From Mytilus galloprovincialis (lineage: Eukaryota > Mollusca > Bivalvia > Mytilida > Mytilidae): 64,000 nt of DNA. Made by a program: the position numbers and the translations under genes. The stretch spans positions 45,945,305 to 46,009,304 of the forward strand of contig NC_134847.1 in NCBI RefSeq assembly GCF_965363235.1, written 5' to 3'. This document shows, piece after piece, positions 23,254 to 36,199 of this stretch. The notes beneath the pieces are model-generated. The model saw only the letters and a list, made by a program, of their open reading frames with translations. It did not search any database and was not told the DNA's origin. Position 1 is the first letter of the stretch, and the number at the start of each line of letters is the position of its first letter.

Positions 23254-24936
23254 TTATACTTTTCCCACATGTTCACATGCTTTCATACAGGAATCTTCAT
23301 CATTGAACACATTACGGTTGTCGTCTCCAGGACAAGGCGATCTGAGAAATGATATACAACGTCCAAGTACAGTGGAATATCGGATTTTAGTTTCCATGAT
23401 ATTGCTTTCTTTGTAACAGGATCCAGGTCCAGGAATAACGAAACAAACTGAAAATATGATAAGAATAGTATTTATGAATAATTCCTTTACAACAGAACAC
23501 AGGGTTTCGCTTAATTATTTCATAGACTGGTGTTTGTCTTTTCGTTGTTTATTTTTGGGGTGGTTAGATATTGTCTAAATTTTTTTTTACTTATCATTTT
23601 TTTACCAGGGTTCACGCAAAATGTCATATTGTGATTGGTAAATACTAGGTAGTTTAACATGGCGTTCATTATATTGCACTGCAAGGAGACGCTTTATCAT
23701 TTGAGTGCTTTTTAAATACGGAGGGTTGTTACACGACGTCAATAACAGAAGATTGTGTGTGTTAAATTCATAACTAACGCATAGCTGAGAGCTGAGACTA
23801 ATAAATACATTCATTTATTGGTCCCTGCTAAGATAACGACAGCGCAGAATGTTACCCCTCGAAAAACACACTTGTTTTTTTGTTATTCATAAATTATTGC
23901 CTTGTTAACTGCTGTCTCCTGTTTGATATACAAACTGGACAAATATGTGAACGTTGAAACAAGCTAGTCTTGTAAATAACCTGTACTAATGTTCAAGGGA
24001 TCAGTTAAATCCTCTAAGACCGATTGGTTACTACTGCTGCAAATACAATCTGGCCGTCTTTCAATAGTGTGACAAACAGAAGTATCGTCTTCAAGACTCC
24101 ATATAGTAAATCTTCATATAACAAAACATTTACATCCTGGGCATCCAAATAACTGGTTGATTGTTGATATTTTAGCTTACATAGTAACATAAAACTTACA
24201 TAACAAAAAAATACATGTGGGGTTAACTTGTTAAAGGTATGGACAAGAATTTAATCAGTATGACCCTCTTCAACATTGTTTTCATATGTTAAGGTAGTTT
24301 TTTTTAACCGTGACCTCATACTTTATTTGGTGTTTTTAATTTTTTGATTCCAGCGTCACTGGTGTCTCTTTTGTAAACGAAACATGCGTCTGACGTACAG
24401 GTTCAACCAACCATTTTTTTTTAAATGTTCAGAAGTCGTTGTTATTAACAGTCCGTTTCTTTTCATATTTGCGTTTACTTAATGTGTATTTCAGAGTGCT
24501 GTTTTTCCGTTGTTTTCCACTTATAGTCGACGTTTCCTTCGCTTTTAGTTTGTTACCTGCATTTGTATTTGCTTAAGGTAATCGAATGACTATTAAACAG
24601 CGGTATACTACTGTTGCCTTTATTGTACAACATTTCAATTAAAGTATCTATGATGAGTTCCTTTTCAATATTTTGGATATTCATAGTGACTGTAAATCCC
24701 AAACGGTGCTTCCAGGACACAACCAATTTTAATATAATTTTTTCAAAGCTTGTAGGACATGATTACAACATTTGTCTCAATTTAGATTCTATGATGGCGT
24801 GGTACAACTTGAAATAACTGTATGCTGGTTCATCGATTAACATAAGAGAATTGTTCAATTTACCTCCAATATCTTCGTCACTATAAATGTACACTGTAGA
24901 CATCAGTAGTAAGCAAACAAATGTTACAGATTTCAT
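23254..24936 (-). CDS. Secreted Kunitz-type (BPTI-like) peptide, 88 aa
   Basis: Two minus-strand exons. Exon 1, 24936 down to 24864 (73 nt): MKSVTFVCLLLMSTVYIYS signal peptide, then DEDIG and a GTAAAT donor at phase 1. Exon 2, 23447 down to 23254 (194 nt), after a TTTTCAG acceptor, holds the whole domain and a TAA stop. Cysteine spacing is C-x8-C-x19-C-x7-C-x14-C-x3-C. The first, fourth and fifth intervals match classical Kunitz/BPTI domains (x8, x7, x3); the second and third are 4 and 2 residues longer than usual. The residue after the second cysteine (the P1 position in inhibitors) is Tyr, preceded by PGPGS, so a trypsin target is not favoured. Family members inhibit serine proteases or block channels; which applies here is unknown. 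One phase-1 intron after the signal peptide is usual for such genes. Intron 1416 bp. Confidence 0.8.
24300..24640. repeat. Repeat fragments in the Kunitz gene intron
   Basis: About 24340-24400 is a degraded right end of the GCGTCTGGCGTA family (plus strand). About 24500-24635 is a minus-strand copy of the left part of the 7461-8108 repeat ('aaacagcggtatactactg'). Confidence 0.55.
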
Positions 24937-26147
24937 TTCTATTCCTAAAATAATCAGGTATTATTCTAAAAATAGCATTTATCATTTCACATTGATATGT
25001 CAGAATTTTTTAGCTAAAATTCATAACATTCTGTAATAAACGTATGATAATAGGTACCTATAAATTTATACTGCCAGTCTGGTGTTTAACAATATAACCA
25101 CAAAATGTTAAAAGTAAATGATATCATAATTCTGTTATTTTCATATTTCTGACATGAAGTTAACTAAAACCTTATATAAAAATCCTTAAAAGGAAAATAT
25201 AAAAAATCATTTAAAATGAAAAAGTGAAATAATCTTTCGTTTTTAGCAACCATTTTGGTTAATTTTTTTTCGATGTAAGCCAAGAAACATTGCTGATGAA
25301 TTATTTACTTGCAAGTGAATAATTCGACCTCATGAAATCCGTATTCATGTGACTTCTACAATGTTCTAATCACCTCCTTGGTTCAGATGGGTTACGCATG
25401 GAGTATGTGTTTTCAGCTACTAAAAGAAAATGAATGTCAACACTGAAAGTGAAACAAGGGTTAACCATTTGGTTCATTGATTTGATCCACAAAAAAAACC
25501 ATTCTTATACAGGTAAATACGACGATTAACATATTTCTTTAGGCTATAATATGAACTCAAACCAAAACTAACAAAATACAATTGCACGTGTTTCCTATCT
25601 ATGTATATCTCTATTTATGTTTATATTAGATTATATGACCGTCGGTTGCCGGTAACGGAAGCCATTTTCCATGTTGTCAAAGATATCCGATTGCTCGTCA
25701 GGTTGACAGCAACCTATTACCTAAAATACCTTTAATATTGTTTATATTTGTAGAGTAGGAAATTATGAGGGTCTAGAAGGGGTTACAGAATAGAGAAGAA
25801 TGCGCAACTGGTGCAGAATAATTGGCAAAAAATATAAAGAATTCGGGAAAATAGGTTAAAAAGATAGAGAACAAGGGGTTGTAAAATTATACAGAATAGA
25901 GAATAATGGGCAAAAAATATAAAGAATAGAGAAAAACGACCCAAAAATATTAAAGAATACAGAAATGAATGACTCTCATCTAGACCATCAACTATTCATA
26001 TCTGCTGACTTATAAGTGCTTGGAATATTGTATATTTTTTTAAGATTAAAGAAGATTAAAGCATAAAATGAATTATTTTCTAAATTTGATTAAATCAAAT
26101 TATGATACATGTAACTTGCTTCGGAGAAAAAAAAACATCCTTTATAT
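24937..26147. other. Upstream region of the Kunitz gene; repeat relic
   Basis: No gene is seen. About 25270-25545 is the reversed partner of the 17430-17690 repeat. At 25780-25970 there are loose iterations of 'agaatagagaa-a-gggcaaaaaatataaagaat', a weak A-rich tandem. Confidence 0.5.
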
Positions 26148-26188
26148 GAGAAGATCAGGCTGGTACAGGATTGGGGAAATGTTCGTAA

Positions 26189-27030
26189 ATGTCGCCAACG
26201 TCGCCAACATTCTGAACAGTACCCGGTTCGCCAACGTCGCCAACGTCGCCAACATTTTGAACAGTACCCCTGTTCGCCAACGTCGCCAACATTCTAACCT
26301 GTTCACCAATTCGTCGCCAACATTCTAACCAGTACCCCTGTTCGCCAACGTCGCCAACGTCGCCAACCAGAACCCCTGTTCGCCAACTTCGCCAACATTC
26401 TAACCAGTACCCCTGTTCGCCAACGTCGCCAACGTCGCCAACATTCTAACCAGTACCCCTGTTCGCCAACGTCGCCAACGTCGCCAACATTCTAACCAGA
26501 ACCCCTGTTCGCCAACGTCGCCAACATTATAACCAGAACCCCTGTTCGCCAACGTCGCCAACGTCGCCAACATTTTAACCAGTACCCCTGTTCGCCAACG
26601 TCGCCAACATTCTTACCAGTATCCCTGTTCGCCAACGTCGCCAACGTCGCCAACATTCTAACCAGTACCCCTGTTCGCCAACGTCGCCAACGTCGCCAAC
26701 ATTCTAACCAGTACCCCTGTTCGCCAACGTCGCTAACATCGCCAACATTCTAACCAGAACCCCTGTTTGCCAACGTCGCCAACGTCGCCAACATTTTAAC
26801 CAGTACCCCTGTTCGCCAACATTCTTACCAGTATCCCTGTTCGCCAACGTCGCCAACATTCTAACCAGTACCCCTGTTCGCCAACGTCGCCAACGTCGCC
26901 AACATTCTAACCAGTACCCCTGTTCGGCAACGTCGCTAACATTCTGAACAGTACCCCTGTTTGCCAACATTCTAACCCATACCCCTGTCGCCAACATTCT
27001 TAACAGTACCCCTGTAACAGGGGTATTGGT
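26189..27030 (+). repeat. Left subterminal minisatellite (GTCGCCAAC type)
   Basis: About 20 irregular units of the form (CGCCAACGT)n CGCCAACATTCTAACC, AGTACCCCTGTT, with the 9-mer GTCGCCAAC repeated one to three times per unit. Last units are degraded, and the array ends in the palindrome ACCCCTGTAACAGGGGT near 27008-27026. The core is the reverse complement of the core of the right array at 39655-40545. Confidence 0.9.
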
Positions 27031-27353
27031 ATTAAAACCTTTAATCAAGTTGAACAATTGCAACCTATCCAGAAACTAAATAGTGCTACATTATTTATAA
27101 TTAAATAGCTATAGCCCATAAATAGTTTCCAAAAAGGAATACAAAAATCTTCAAAAAAGACTTACCAGCCTGCTAACAGCCATTTAAACATCATTATAAA
27201 ATGTAACAAGTGCTTTTAAAATAAAAAGCAGTAACTCAACAGTGAAAATCAGGTCAATGACATGTACATATGACAGACATTTAAAACTTTGTAACATTAT
27301 ATATCTGCATAAATTTTTTTTTAAAAAGCATTCAATTCTTTAACTTTAAAATA

Positions 27354-27660
27354 ACTATAGGCTCTAAAGAGCCTGTGTTGTTGACCTTAGTCTAAGTGCA
27401 TATTCTACAGAGGACACATACTCTCCAACATTGCTCTTGTCAGATTATCTCAATTCATTACATTTAATAACTAAATAATAGACAAAATTGCATTTTACAC
27501 TGTGTTATTTTTTTTTACCATGTCTGCCATCTTCATTGGCGGGCGGACAGGGTCAGAGTACATATTTTACAAAAAAAATACATACTCCAATTATTATTGT
27601 AGCCATGTCTGGTAAAATTTTACCTACAAGTTTCAGATTATATTTTTGTTAAAGTAAACC
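27354..27660 (+). repeat. Diverged relative of the 29430 repeat family
   Basis: Begins 'aggctctaaagagcctgtg' as the 29430 and 34109 copies do, then keeps fragments such as 'catgtctgccatctt' and 'gacagggtcagagta' corresponding to 'catcttggttggttgacc'. It is old and partial. Two and a half copies of a 'gctgttgggcaatacttagta' tandem follow at about 27740-27815. Confidence 0.5.
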
Positions 27661-27960
27661 ATGTAAATAGACAATTTTAAATGAACATTGTATAAATTCA
27701 ATTTATATTCAACTAAAGATTTCTTGCTGTTGTGTAATACACTGTGCTGTTGCGCAATACTAAGTATGCTGTTGGGCAATACTTAGTATGCTGTTGGGCA
27801 ATACTTAGTAAATCTTTTGTCAGTTTGACACATTCCCCATTTCCTTTCTCAATTTTATTCAATAACTTCTCAATGTTTCATCAAAAATTTATAAAAAAAA
27901 CTAAAGGGAGGTTATCTTAATAAATAAAAATAAGTCATCAAATCTTAATAAAAACTGCTT

Positions 27961-28430
27961 TAAGCACTTTAAGGATATTGTCCAAACTCGGAAACGTAAA
28001 ATCTTCAATTTATAAAAACCAAAAGAAAGCTTACAACAATATAGATATAAACAAATTAAATTGACATTTTTAAGTTACTGTCCGAAAACTGGAAAATCCC
28101 CCTTTTTGTATAGAATTAAACCCCATAAATCAAAAAAGGTATAGTATAAAATTTATAAAAATCAAAAGGAAGCTCATGTAAATAGAATTTAACAATTCAC
28201 CACAGTTTCTTGCAAGTTGGTGAAATTATTTTTAAGGTTATTGTCTGTAAACTGGAGAATCTCCCCTTTTTTAATAAATAAAAGTAGGAAACGGTAAATC
28301 CAGTATATCATTATAAAAAAGAAAAGCAACTCACGTCAATAGATATAAACGATTTACCAAAGTTTTATGCATATTAGTTAAAGCGTTTTTCAGTTAATGT
28401 CCAACATGTTAAAAACGAACGAACACACAG
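27961..28430. repeat. Diverged ~200-bp tandem units
   Basis: Three loose units, each containing 'ttattgtcc/tgtaaactgga-aatc-cccttttt' followed by 'ttataaaaa-aaaag-aagct'. Divergence is high. The run ends in 'aacgaacacacagacggac', a common mollusc repeat ending. No coding. Confidence 0.45.
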
Positions 28431-28802
28431 ACGGACAAACTTTCAATGATAAACCATAATACGTCAGTCAGGAGTATTACTTGTACAAGTTATTTTTAAT
28501 TACTTGCAGAAGTAATATTAATTTAAATATATTTTTAAAATAATATTGGCTGAGTTATGTCCCTTAAACATTCAGATTTTTTTACTTTTGAAAGTAAAAA
28601 AGTCATCCTATCTTCTTTTATTAAATTTTTATAATTTCTTTGCTGTAATAGAATTTTAAATTATCTGCCCTTTGCAGATGTCTTTACTAATCATTTAAGT
28701 GTAATTTAATAGACAATGAAAATCTCATTTGTCTGTTATCTTCAGAACACTGCTCATTTACATGCTCCCAAGGAGCAATTTTTGAAGGCCTTGCGCAATT
28801 AC

Positions 28803-29363
28803 TTAAGGTGGCTCATGGGTACAAAAATTTTAGCAAAAAATTAAACCTTTATTTTTTTCATTACAAATTTTATTTATTACACTATTAGTTGTTACTTTAT
28901 GATATGGTACAAAAAACAACCCAAAAAAAATATTTGGTTTGGCCCCAGATGACTTTAAAAATTGAAAAAGCTCCAAATTATCTCCCTTTGGTGCAAAAAT
29001 GCCATTTTTTGGCCTTAAATTTGAACTATCTTTTTTAACTCATCGGTGACCTATATTTTTTATTATTGTTTTCAAATAAGCTGTACATAAACTAAATAAT
29101 TGTTAAATTTAAGCGATTTTTTATATTAGGTTATTTTTTTATTTCGATATTTCCTCTTTTTCTCCTATTAGTTCAACAGAAAAAAAGGACATTAACAAAA
29201 ATGTATGCTTCTTCTAGAGGCAGATTTTAGCTTAAATGAACGGTGACCCCATTTTTTTATTTCATTTTTCTTTTAAGTATATGATAAAGTTCATTTATGA
29301 AAAAATATAGCGAAATCCTATATTAGAAAAAAAAAATTCATTTATACCCAGGAGCCCCCTTAA
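28803..29363. mobile_element. TTAA-ended inverted-repeat element, 561 bp
   Basis: Left end TTAAGGTGGCTCATGGGTA, right end TACCCAGGAGCCCCCTTAAG: imperfect inverted ends carrying TTAA, like the 21637 and 50709 elements but with a different interior. No coding. Confidence 0.65.
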
Positions 29364-29429
29364 GATCTTTGCGCAATCAGTTTCTTTGTTGAACTAATGA
29401 GATGAAACATTGAACTCTAATAAAAAAAA

Positions 29430-31714
29430 CTAGAGGCTCTAAAGAGCCTGTGTCGCTCACCTTGGTCTATGTGCATATTAAACAAAGGACACAAATGGAT
29501 TCATGACAAAATTGTATTTTGGTGATGGTGATGTGTTTGAAGTTCTTACTTTACTGAACGATTTTGCTTCTTACAATTATATCTATCATGAACTTTGCCC
29601 ATTAGTAACAGAGAACTATATTTGGTAAAAATTTACATAAATTTACCAAATTAATGAAAATTGTTAAAAATTGACTATAAAGGGCAATAACTCCTTAAGG
29701 GGTCAATTGACCATTTAGGTCATGTTGACTTATTTGTAGATCTTACTTTGCTGAACATTATTGCTGTTTACAGTTTATCTCTAACTATAATAATATTCAA
29801 GATAATAACCAAAAACAGCAAAATTTCTTCAAAATTACCAATTCAGGGGCAGCAACCCAACAACCGATTGACCGATTCATCTGAAAATTTCAGGGCAGAT
29901 AGTTCTTGACCTGATAAACATTTTTATTCACTGTCATATTTCCTCAAAATGCTTTGGTTTTTGAGTTATAAGCCAAAAACTGCATTTTACCCCTATGTTC
30001 TATTTTTAGCGGTGGCGGCCATCTTGGTTGGTTGACCAGGTCACGCCACATATTTTTTAAACTAGATACCCCAAAGATGATTGTGGCCAAGTTTGGATTA
30101 ATTTGGCCAAGTAGTTTCAGAGGAGAAGATTTTTGTAAAAGATTACTTTAATTTACGAAAAATGGTTAAAAATTGACTATAAAGGGCAATAACTCCTAAA
30201 CGGGTCAACTGACCATTTTGGTCATGTTGACTTATTTGTAGATCTTACTTTGCTGAACATTATTGCTGTTTACAGTTTATCTCTAACTATAATAATATTC
30301 AAGATAATAACCAAAAACAGCAAAATTTCTTCAAAATTACCAATTCAGGGGCAGCAACCCAACAACCGATTGACCGATTCATCTGAAAATTTCAGGGCAG
30401 ATAGATCTTGACCTGATAAACATTTTTACCCCATGTCAGATTTGCTCTAAATGCTTTGGTTTTTGAGTTATAAGCCAAAAACTGCATTTTACCCCTATGT
30501 TCTATTTTTAGCCGTGGCGGCCATCTTGGTTGGTTGACCGGGTCACGCCACACATTTTTTAAACTAGATACCCCAATGATGATTGTGGCCAAGTTTGGTT
30601 TGATTTGGCCCAGTAGTTTCAGAGGAGAAGATTTTTGTAAAAGATTACTTTAACGAAAAATGGTTAAAAATTGACTATAAAGGGCAATAACTCCTAAACG
30701 GGTCAACTGACCATTTTGGTCATGTTGACTTATTTGTAGATCTTACTTTGCTGAACATTATTGCTGTTTACAGTTTATCTCTAACTATAATAATATTCAA
30801 GATAATAACCAAAAACAGCAAAATTTCTTCAAAATTACCAATTCAGGGGCAGCAACCCAACAACTGATTGACCGATTCATCTGAAAATTTCAGGGCAGAT
30901 AGATCTTGACCTGATAAACATTTTTACCCCATGTCAGATTTGCTCTAAATGCTTTGGTTTTTGAGTTATAAGCCAAAAACTGCATTTTACCCCTATGTTC
31001 TATTTTTAGCCGTGGCGGCCATCTTGGTTGGTTGACCGGGTCACGCCACACATTTTTTAAACTAGATACCCCAATGATGATTGTGGCCAAGTTTGGTTTG
31101 ATTTGGCCCAGTAGTTTCAGAGGAGAAGATTTTTGTAAAAGATTACTTTAATTAACGAAAAATGGTTAAAAATTGACTATAAAGGGCAATAACTCCTAAA
31201 CGGGTCAACTGACCATTTTGGTCATGTTGACTTATTTGTAGATCTTACTTTGCTGAACATTATTGCTGTTTACAGTTTATCTCTAACTATAATAATATTC
31301 AAGATAATAACCAAAAACAGCAAAATTTCTTCAAAATTACCAATTCAGGGGCAGCAACCCAACAACTGATTGACCGATTCATCTGAAAATTTCAGGGCAG
31401 ATAGATCTTGACCTGATAAACATTTTTACCCCATGTCAGATTTGCTCTAAATGCTTTGGTTTTTGAGTTATAAGCCAAAAACTGCATTTTACCCCTATGT
31501 TCTATTTTTAGCCGTGGCGGCCATCTTGGTTGGTTGACCGGGTCACGCCACACATTTTTTAAACTAGATACCCCAATGATGATTGTGGCCAAGTTTGGTT
31601 TGATTTGGCCCAGTAGTTTCAGAGGAGAAGATTTTTGTAAAAGTTAACGACGACGGACGCCGGACGCCAAGTGATGAGAAAAGCTCACTTGGCCCTTCGG
31701 GCCAGGTGAGCTAA
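29430..31714 (+). repeat. Hairpin-ended repeat with four 500-bp tandem units
   Basis: Starts CTAGAGGCTCTAAAGAGCCT (a short palindrome) and ends with a strong hairpin at about 31682-31712, AGCTCACTTGGCCC-ttc-GGGCCAGGTGAGCT, followed by AA. Inside, 'aattgactataaagggcaat' recurs at about 29668, 30172, 30670 and 31168, a period of 498-504 bp. Units 2-4 are nearly identical, so this is a recent expansion; identical 66-codon minus-strand frames in them are repeat artefacts. The 3' hairpin followed by CTAA resembles a Helitron end, but a 5' TC and an A/T insertion site are not proven. Confidence 0.8.
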
Positions 31715-33556
31715 AAATCAGTAAACCAGGGAAAAATCATGAAAGGCATAAATTTACATCTCAAAACTTAATGACTTTTGTGGGATTGTAAGAAAAATTT
31801 ACTTATACAAGTAAATTTTTAAGAAAATTAAGGGGAGATTATTCAAAAATTATTTATTTACTTATTTTTTTTACTTCTTCAAGTAAATAAAAATAAATTG
31901 TACAAGTAGTACCCCTGACTGTAAACGGGCGTACAACAAACATTCTGTGAGTATTGCATGGCAATGCAAAATCCCCTACAAATTAAAAAAAATCATTGTA
32001 TTGGAACAAAATTGTAACTTGATTTATAACTTGTGATTGTAAACATTAAAACAAATATCAAGTCAATGTATCTAAGCATGACAAAAAAAGTGTTTAAAAC
32101 TGATTATTTCAGATAATTTTCTAATCCCAACAACCATTACTCTGCACAAAATTATCAGACCAAATAAAAAATTTAAACTTGAACTGTTACTTGTTATGAT
32201 AAATTTATATACTAATTATCAAATCCATATATTCAAAAATGACAAAAAAGGTGAGGAAAACCTGGGAACAGTATATCTAACGTTAATATATATGTTCCTG
32301 GGAAAACTGATTATTTTAGTGAATTTTCAAAAGTAAAGGGACCATAACTCTGCCCAAAATCATTACACTGCAACAAAATTCAAACTTCTTTGTAACTTGC
32401 AATGATAAAATAAAAAACCAAACATCAAATTAATATCTTCAAAAAAAATGCTTATTTGGACCCCTTTTTAGGACCTTAATTCCTAAACTGTTTGGAACAT
32501 AACCCCCAAAATCAATCCCAACTTTACTTTTCAAGTTTCCATCCTTGAGTTTAAATTTCATACAGATCCATTCACTTAAACTAAAGTTATGTACGGAAAT
32601 TAACTATTCCTACTCATAATTTTTCTTTATTAAAGTTTTTATCTATGTACATGTTGTACATTTATGACAAATGTTAAGGTACATTGTAATACATTAAAAG
32701 GTAACAAGAATTAAGTTGTAAAATTTAATTAACATCAAATTGGGTTTCGCGTTTTCAGGCATTTATAACCATCAACATTCTATGCCTACTTTCATATTTA
32801 TAAAGTACCATAATTCTTAAACAGAAAAATAAATATATTACAAATATTTAAATTGATCACTATTTTGTAATGCAGTAACAATGGTTAAAGCATATCAATA
32901 AACATAATAAAGCATTGGCTTATAAGTTCATTAGTAAATTGCATAAAAACAACATAAAGTGCAAATTTCCAATCTATAGAGAACTATAAGTCAAAAATAA
33001 AAATTGTCAAAATTTCAATGCATATATTTAACTTTACCATGTTTACTATTGTATTATTATTGAATTAATACCACCATTGTTTTCCTATATATTTATGATA
33101 TCAGTCTTTGTAAAAAAAAAATTTTTAAAGTGTGCATAATTTATTTGTGTCAACATATTCAAATAAAAAAATACTTGATATGAATAAAGTTTTATCCTGT
33201 CCAGTAAATCAGCAAAATTTCACATAAGATTTCATTGTATTTAAAAAAAAATAACCATCACTGCACAAAGCTGGAAGAGTGGAGGTAAACACATTTTCTC
33301 CTGTTTACAAGCTTTTAAAATTAATTTAACCATGTATCCTCAAATTTCAAAAATATTTTATAATTTTATAAAAAAACTTAATAAAAATAAAATAGTGCTA
33401 TAAAACTCCCAAGATATATGTTAAAAAAAAAAATCTTAAATGAAAAGCAGGTTTATCTTGACATCATATGCATATATAACTGTCAAATTCAAGAAAACAT
33501 ATATTTCTATCCTTTTTTTAACTTTATATCAAACAGGATGTCATAGACATGATAGA
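31715..33556. other. Unassigned A+T-rich stretch
   Basis: No gene, clear repeat boundary or RNA is seen. Loose phrases ('attataactctgc-caaaatcatt', 'acttgtgatgataaa') recur with heavy divergence, suggesting an ancient tandem. No frame has protein-like composition. Confidence 0.4.
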
Positions 33557-33795
33557 TAGAAGAAGATGTGGTATCAGTTACAATGACACAACTTTCCATC
33601 CAAGTCACAATTCATAAAAGTAAACCATTATAGGTAAAAGTACGGTTGTCAACACAGAGCCTTGGCTCACACTAAACAGCAAGCTATAAAGGGCCCCAAG
33701 AATTACTAGTGAAAAAAACAATCAAACAGGAAAACTAATGGTCTAATCTACATAAAAAACGAGAAACACCTATGAACCACATAAACAAACGACAA
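33557..33795 (+). repeat. Dispersed repeat 'agatgtggtatgagtg' family, second copy
   Basis: Contains 'gaagatgtggtatcagtta', 'ggagccttggctcacac'-like text and 'ctataaagggccccaag', collinear with 14402-14615 and 56104-56640. Confidence 0.7.
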
Positions 33796-34108
33796 TTACT
33801 GAACATCAGATTAAAAGAAAAATCAAAATCATGCGGATAATGATAAAAATTAAAATATAGTGTAGACCAATGAATACACATGTAATCAAATATTTGTTTT
33901 ATAATTTCATCTCCATTAAAACACCATAACATGATACAATTAAAAACCAATTGTTCAGAGAACAATTGAAGGTCTTTCCACCAGTAAGAATCTATTTAAA
34001 AATGAAAATATTAAAATTTGATTTTAAATGTCAGTTTCAGTATCAAATGACAGCTTATTCTACGCTGACTCCAAAAATATATGGTTTCTATATAGAAAAA
34101 TATATAAA

Positions 34109-35308
34109 CTAGAGGCTCTCAAGAGCCTGTGTCGCTCACCTGTTAATGTGTTTACTGATGTTGGCCATCTTTGTTGGTAGACGGGGTCATTAGACACTCT
34201 TTTTAAAAATAGATACCCTAGTATTATGATTGTGGCCAAGTTTGGTTAAATTGGCCAAGTAGTTTTAGAAAAGATTTTTATACAAGTTACAAAAATGAGG
34301 AAAAGTTGTTTAATATTGACTCTAAAGGGCAATAACTCCTTAGGGGGTTCTCTAACAATTTTGATCATTCTGACTTATTTGTAGATCTTACTTTGCTGAA
34401 CATTATTGCTGTTTACAGTTTATCTCTATCTATAATAGTATTCAAGATAATAGGTTGTCCGATTCAACTGAAAATTTGTGAGGGGATATATCTTATTCTG
34501 ATGGACATTAAAATCTTGAAAGATTTGCCCTAAATGTCTTGGTTTCAAAGATATAAAGCAAAAACTGTATTTTACCACTATGTTCTAATTTTAGCCATAT
34601 CGGCCATTTTGTTTGGTAGGCTGGGTCATCGGACACATTTTTTAAACTATAAACCACAATGATAATTGTCGCCTAGTTTGATTAAATTTGGCAAAGTAGT
34701 TTTAGAGAAGAAGATTTTTAGAAAAGTTACAAAAAATGATGAAAAGTTGTTAAAAATTGACTATAAAGGGCAATAACTCCTTAAGGGGTCGACTGGCAAT
34801 TTTGGTCATGTTGACTTATTTGTAGGTCTTACTCTGCTGAACATTATTGCTGTTTACAGTTTATCTCTATCTATAATAGTATTCAAGATAATAACCAAAA
34901 ACTGCAAAATTTCCTTAAAATAACCATTTCAGGGGCAGCAACCCAACAACAGGTTATCCGATTCGTCTGAAAATTTCAGGGCAGATAGATCTTCACCTGA
35001 TAAACAATTTAACTCCCATGTCAGATTTGCTCTAAATGCTTTGGTTTTTTGAGTTATAAGCCAAAAACTGCATTTTACCCCTATGTTCTATTTTTAGCCA
35101 TGGCGGCCATCTTGGTTGGTTTGACGGGTCACGCCACACATTTTTTAAACTAGATATCCCAAGGATGATTGTGGCCAAGTTTGGTAGAATTTGGCCCAGT
35201 AGTTTCAGAGGAGAAGATTTTTGTAAAAGTTTACGGACGACGGACGCAGGACGACGGACGCCAAGTGATGAGAAAAACTCACTTGACCTTTCAGGTCAGG
35301 TGAGCTAA
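34109..35308 (+). repeat. Hairpin-ended repeat, two-unit copy
   Basis: Same ends as 29430-31714: CTAGAGGCTCTCAAGAGCCT at the left and 'agtgatgagaaaaactcac', then a TCAGGTGAGCT hairpin end, at the right. Contains two internal units instead of four. Short direct repeats ('ccaaaaatatatggtt-ctata') lie on both sides, at about 34068-34096 and 35382-35407. Confidence 0.8.
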
Positions 35309-35499
35309 AAAGGGAGATAATCTTTTACTTCCGGTTTAAAAAGTTTACTTCTGGTATTGTTTGATAGTTTACTTGATACTGATTCCAAAAATATATGGTT
35401 CTATATACTTTTACATTGATTTAGTACAAAAAATAGCTACTTCCGGTTGACAAAATGTCACTTCCGGTTGTTTTTTTAAAGGTCACATTGCTTACAACC

Positions 35500-36130
35500 T
35501 AATGCAAAAAGTCCCATGGCTTTATCATGCGTACATATGAGGTAAAAGCAAAGGTCAAAATCTAGAGCGTTAAATAAGCATATGACCTTGAGCTCAATTT
35601 TAAGGTCATAAACCAAGGACCTCAAATAAAAAGACTCTAGTCCTCTACTTTATATTGTTAATGAGTTATATTGCCATACATATGATATTAGATATAAAAA
35701 GGGGGAAAACTCGCGCCAAATGTCTACGTACCCTTTCGACTAAGATTAATGTGTTAGGACATGTCGTAACTAACAATTTTGTGAAAATATTTTGTCGATA
35801 TCTCATATGATTTCTGAAAATAAGAGATAACAAGCCAAAATCAAAATTTTAATCATGACCTTGACCTTTGACCTTTACCTCATTTTCATTTTTTGGGACC
35901 AAGGACCTCAAATCAAAAGACCCTAGGCCTCTAACACTTATGGTTTTCCAGTTAAAAATGCATATCACTAATATCAAATATAAAAGGGGAAATAACTCTC
36001 ATATAGAGTCTCCGGATAGCTTCGGTCAAAATTAATCAAATCATCCTGAGGATATAACGAACAATTTGGTAAAATAAATATGGTTGCAAATATTAAGCGA
36101 TAACAAGAAAAACAGTGTTTGGGGAGATAA
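35500..36130. repeat. Diverged tandem with 'ggacctcaaat-aaaagac'
   Basis: Two units about 280 bp apart, each with 'tgaccttga', 'accaaggacctcaaat', 'aaaagac-ct-g-cctcta' and 'gatataaaa-ggg-aaa-ctc'. No coding; it resembles repeats common in bivalve introns. Confidence 0.5.
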
Positions 36131-36199
36131 CTCTTATATGAGAAAGTGTTCGGTTAAGCAGGGTCAGTTTCAAAAGCGTATAAACTGTTCGATATGATA

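Noticed and set aside
26189-27030. Possible CRISPR-like array
   Set aside because: Repeats have variable core number and near-identical spacers, in animal nuclear DNA. It is a minisatellite.
26704-27063. 119-codon minus-strand frame rich in RRWRRW
   Set aside because: Translation of the GTCGCCAAC minisatellite. The same applies to the frames at 39845-40412 in the right array.
30392-31592. Three identical 66-codon minus-strand frames
   Set aside because: Each is the same piece of the 500-bp tandem unit; there is no coding evidence, and the older unit does not keep the frame.
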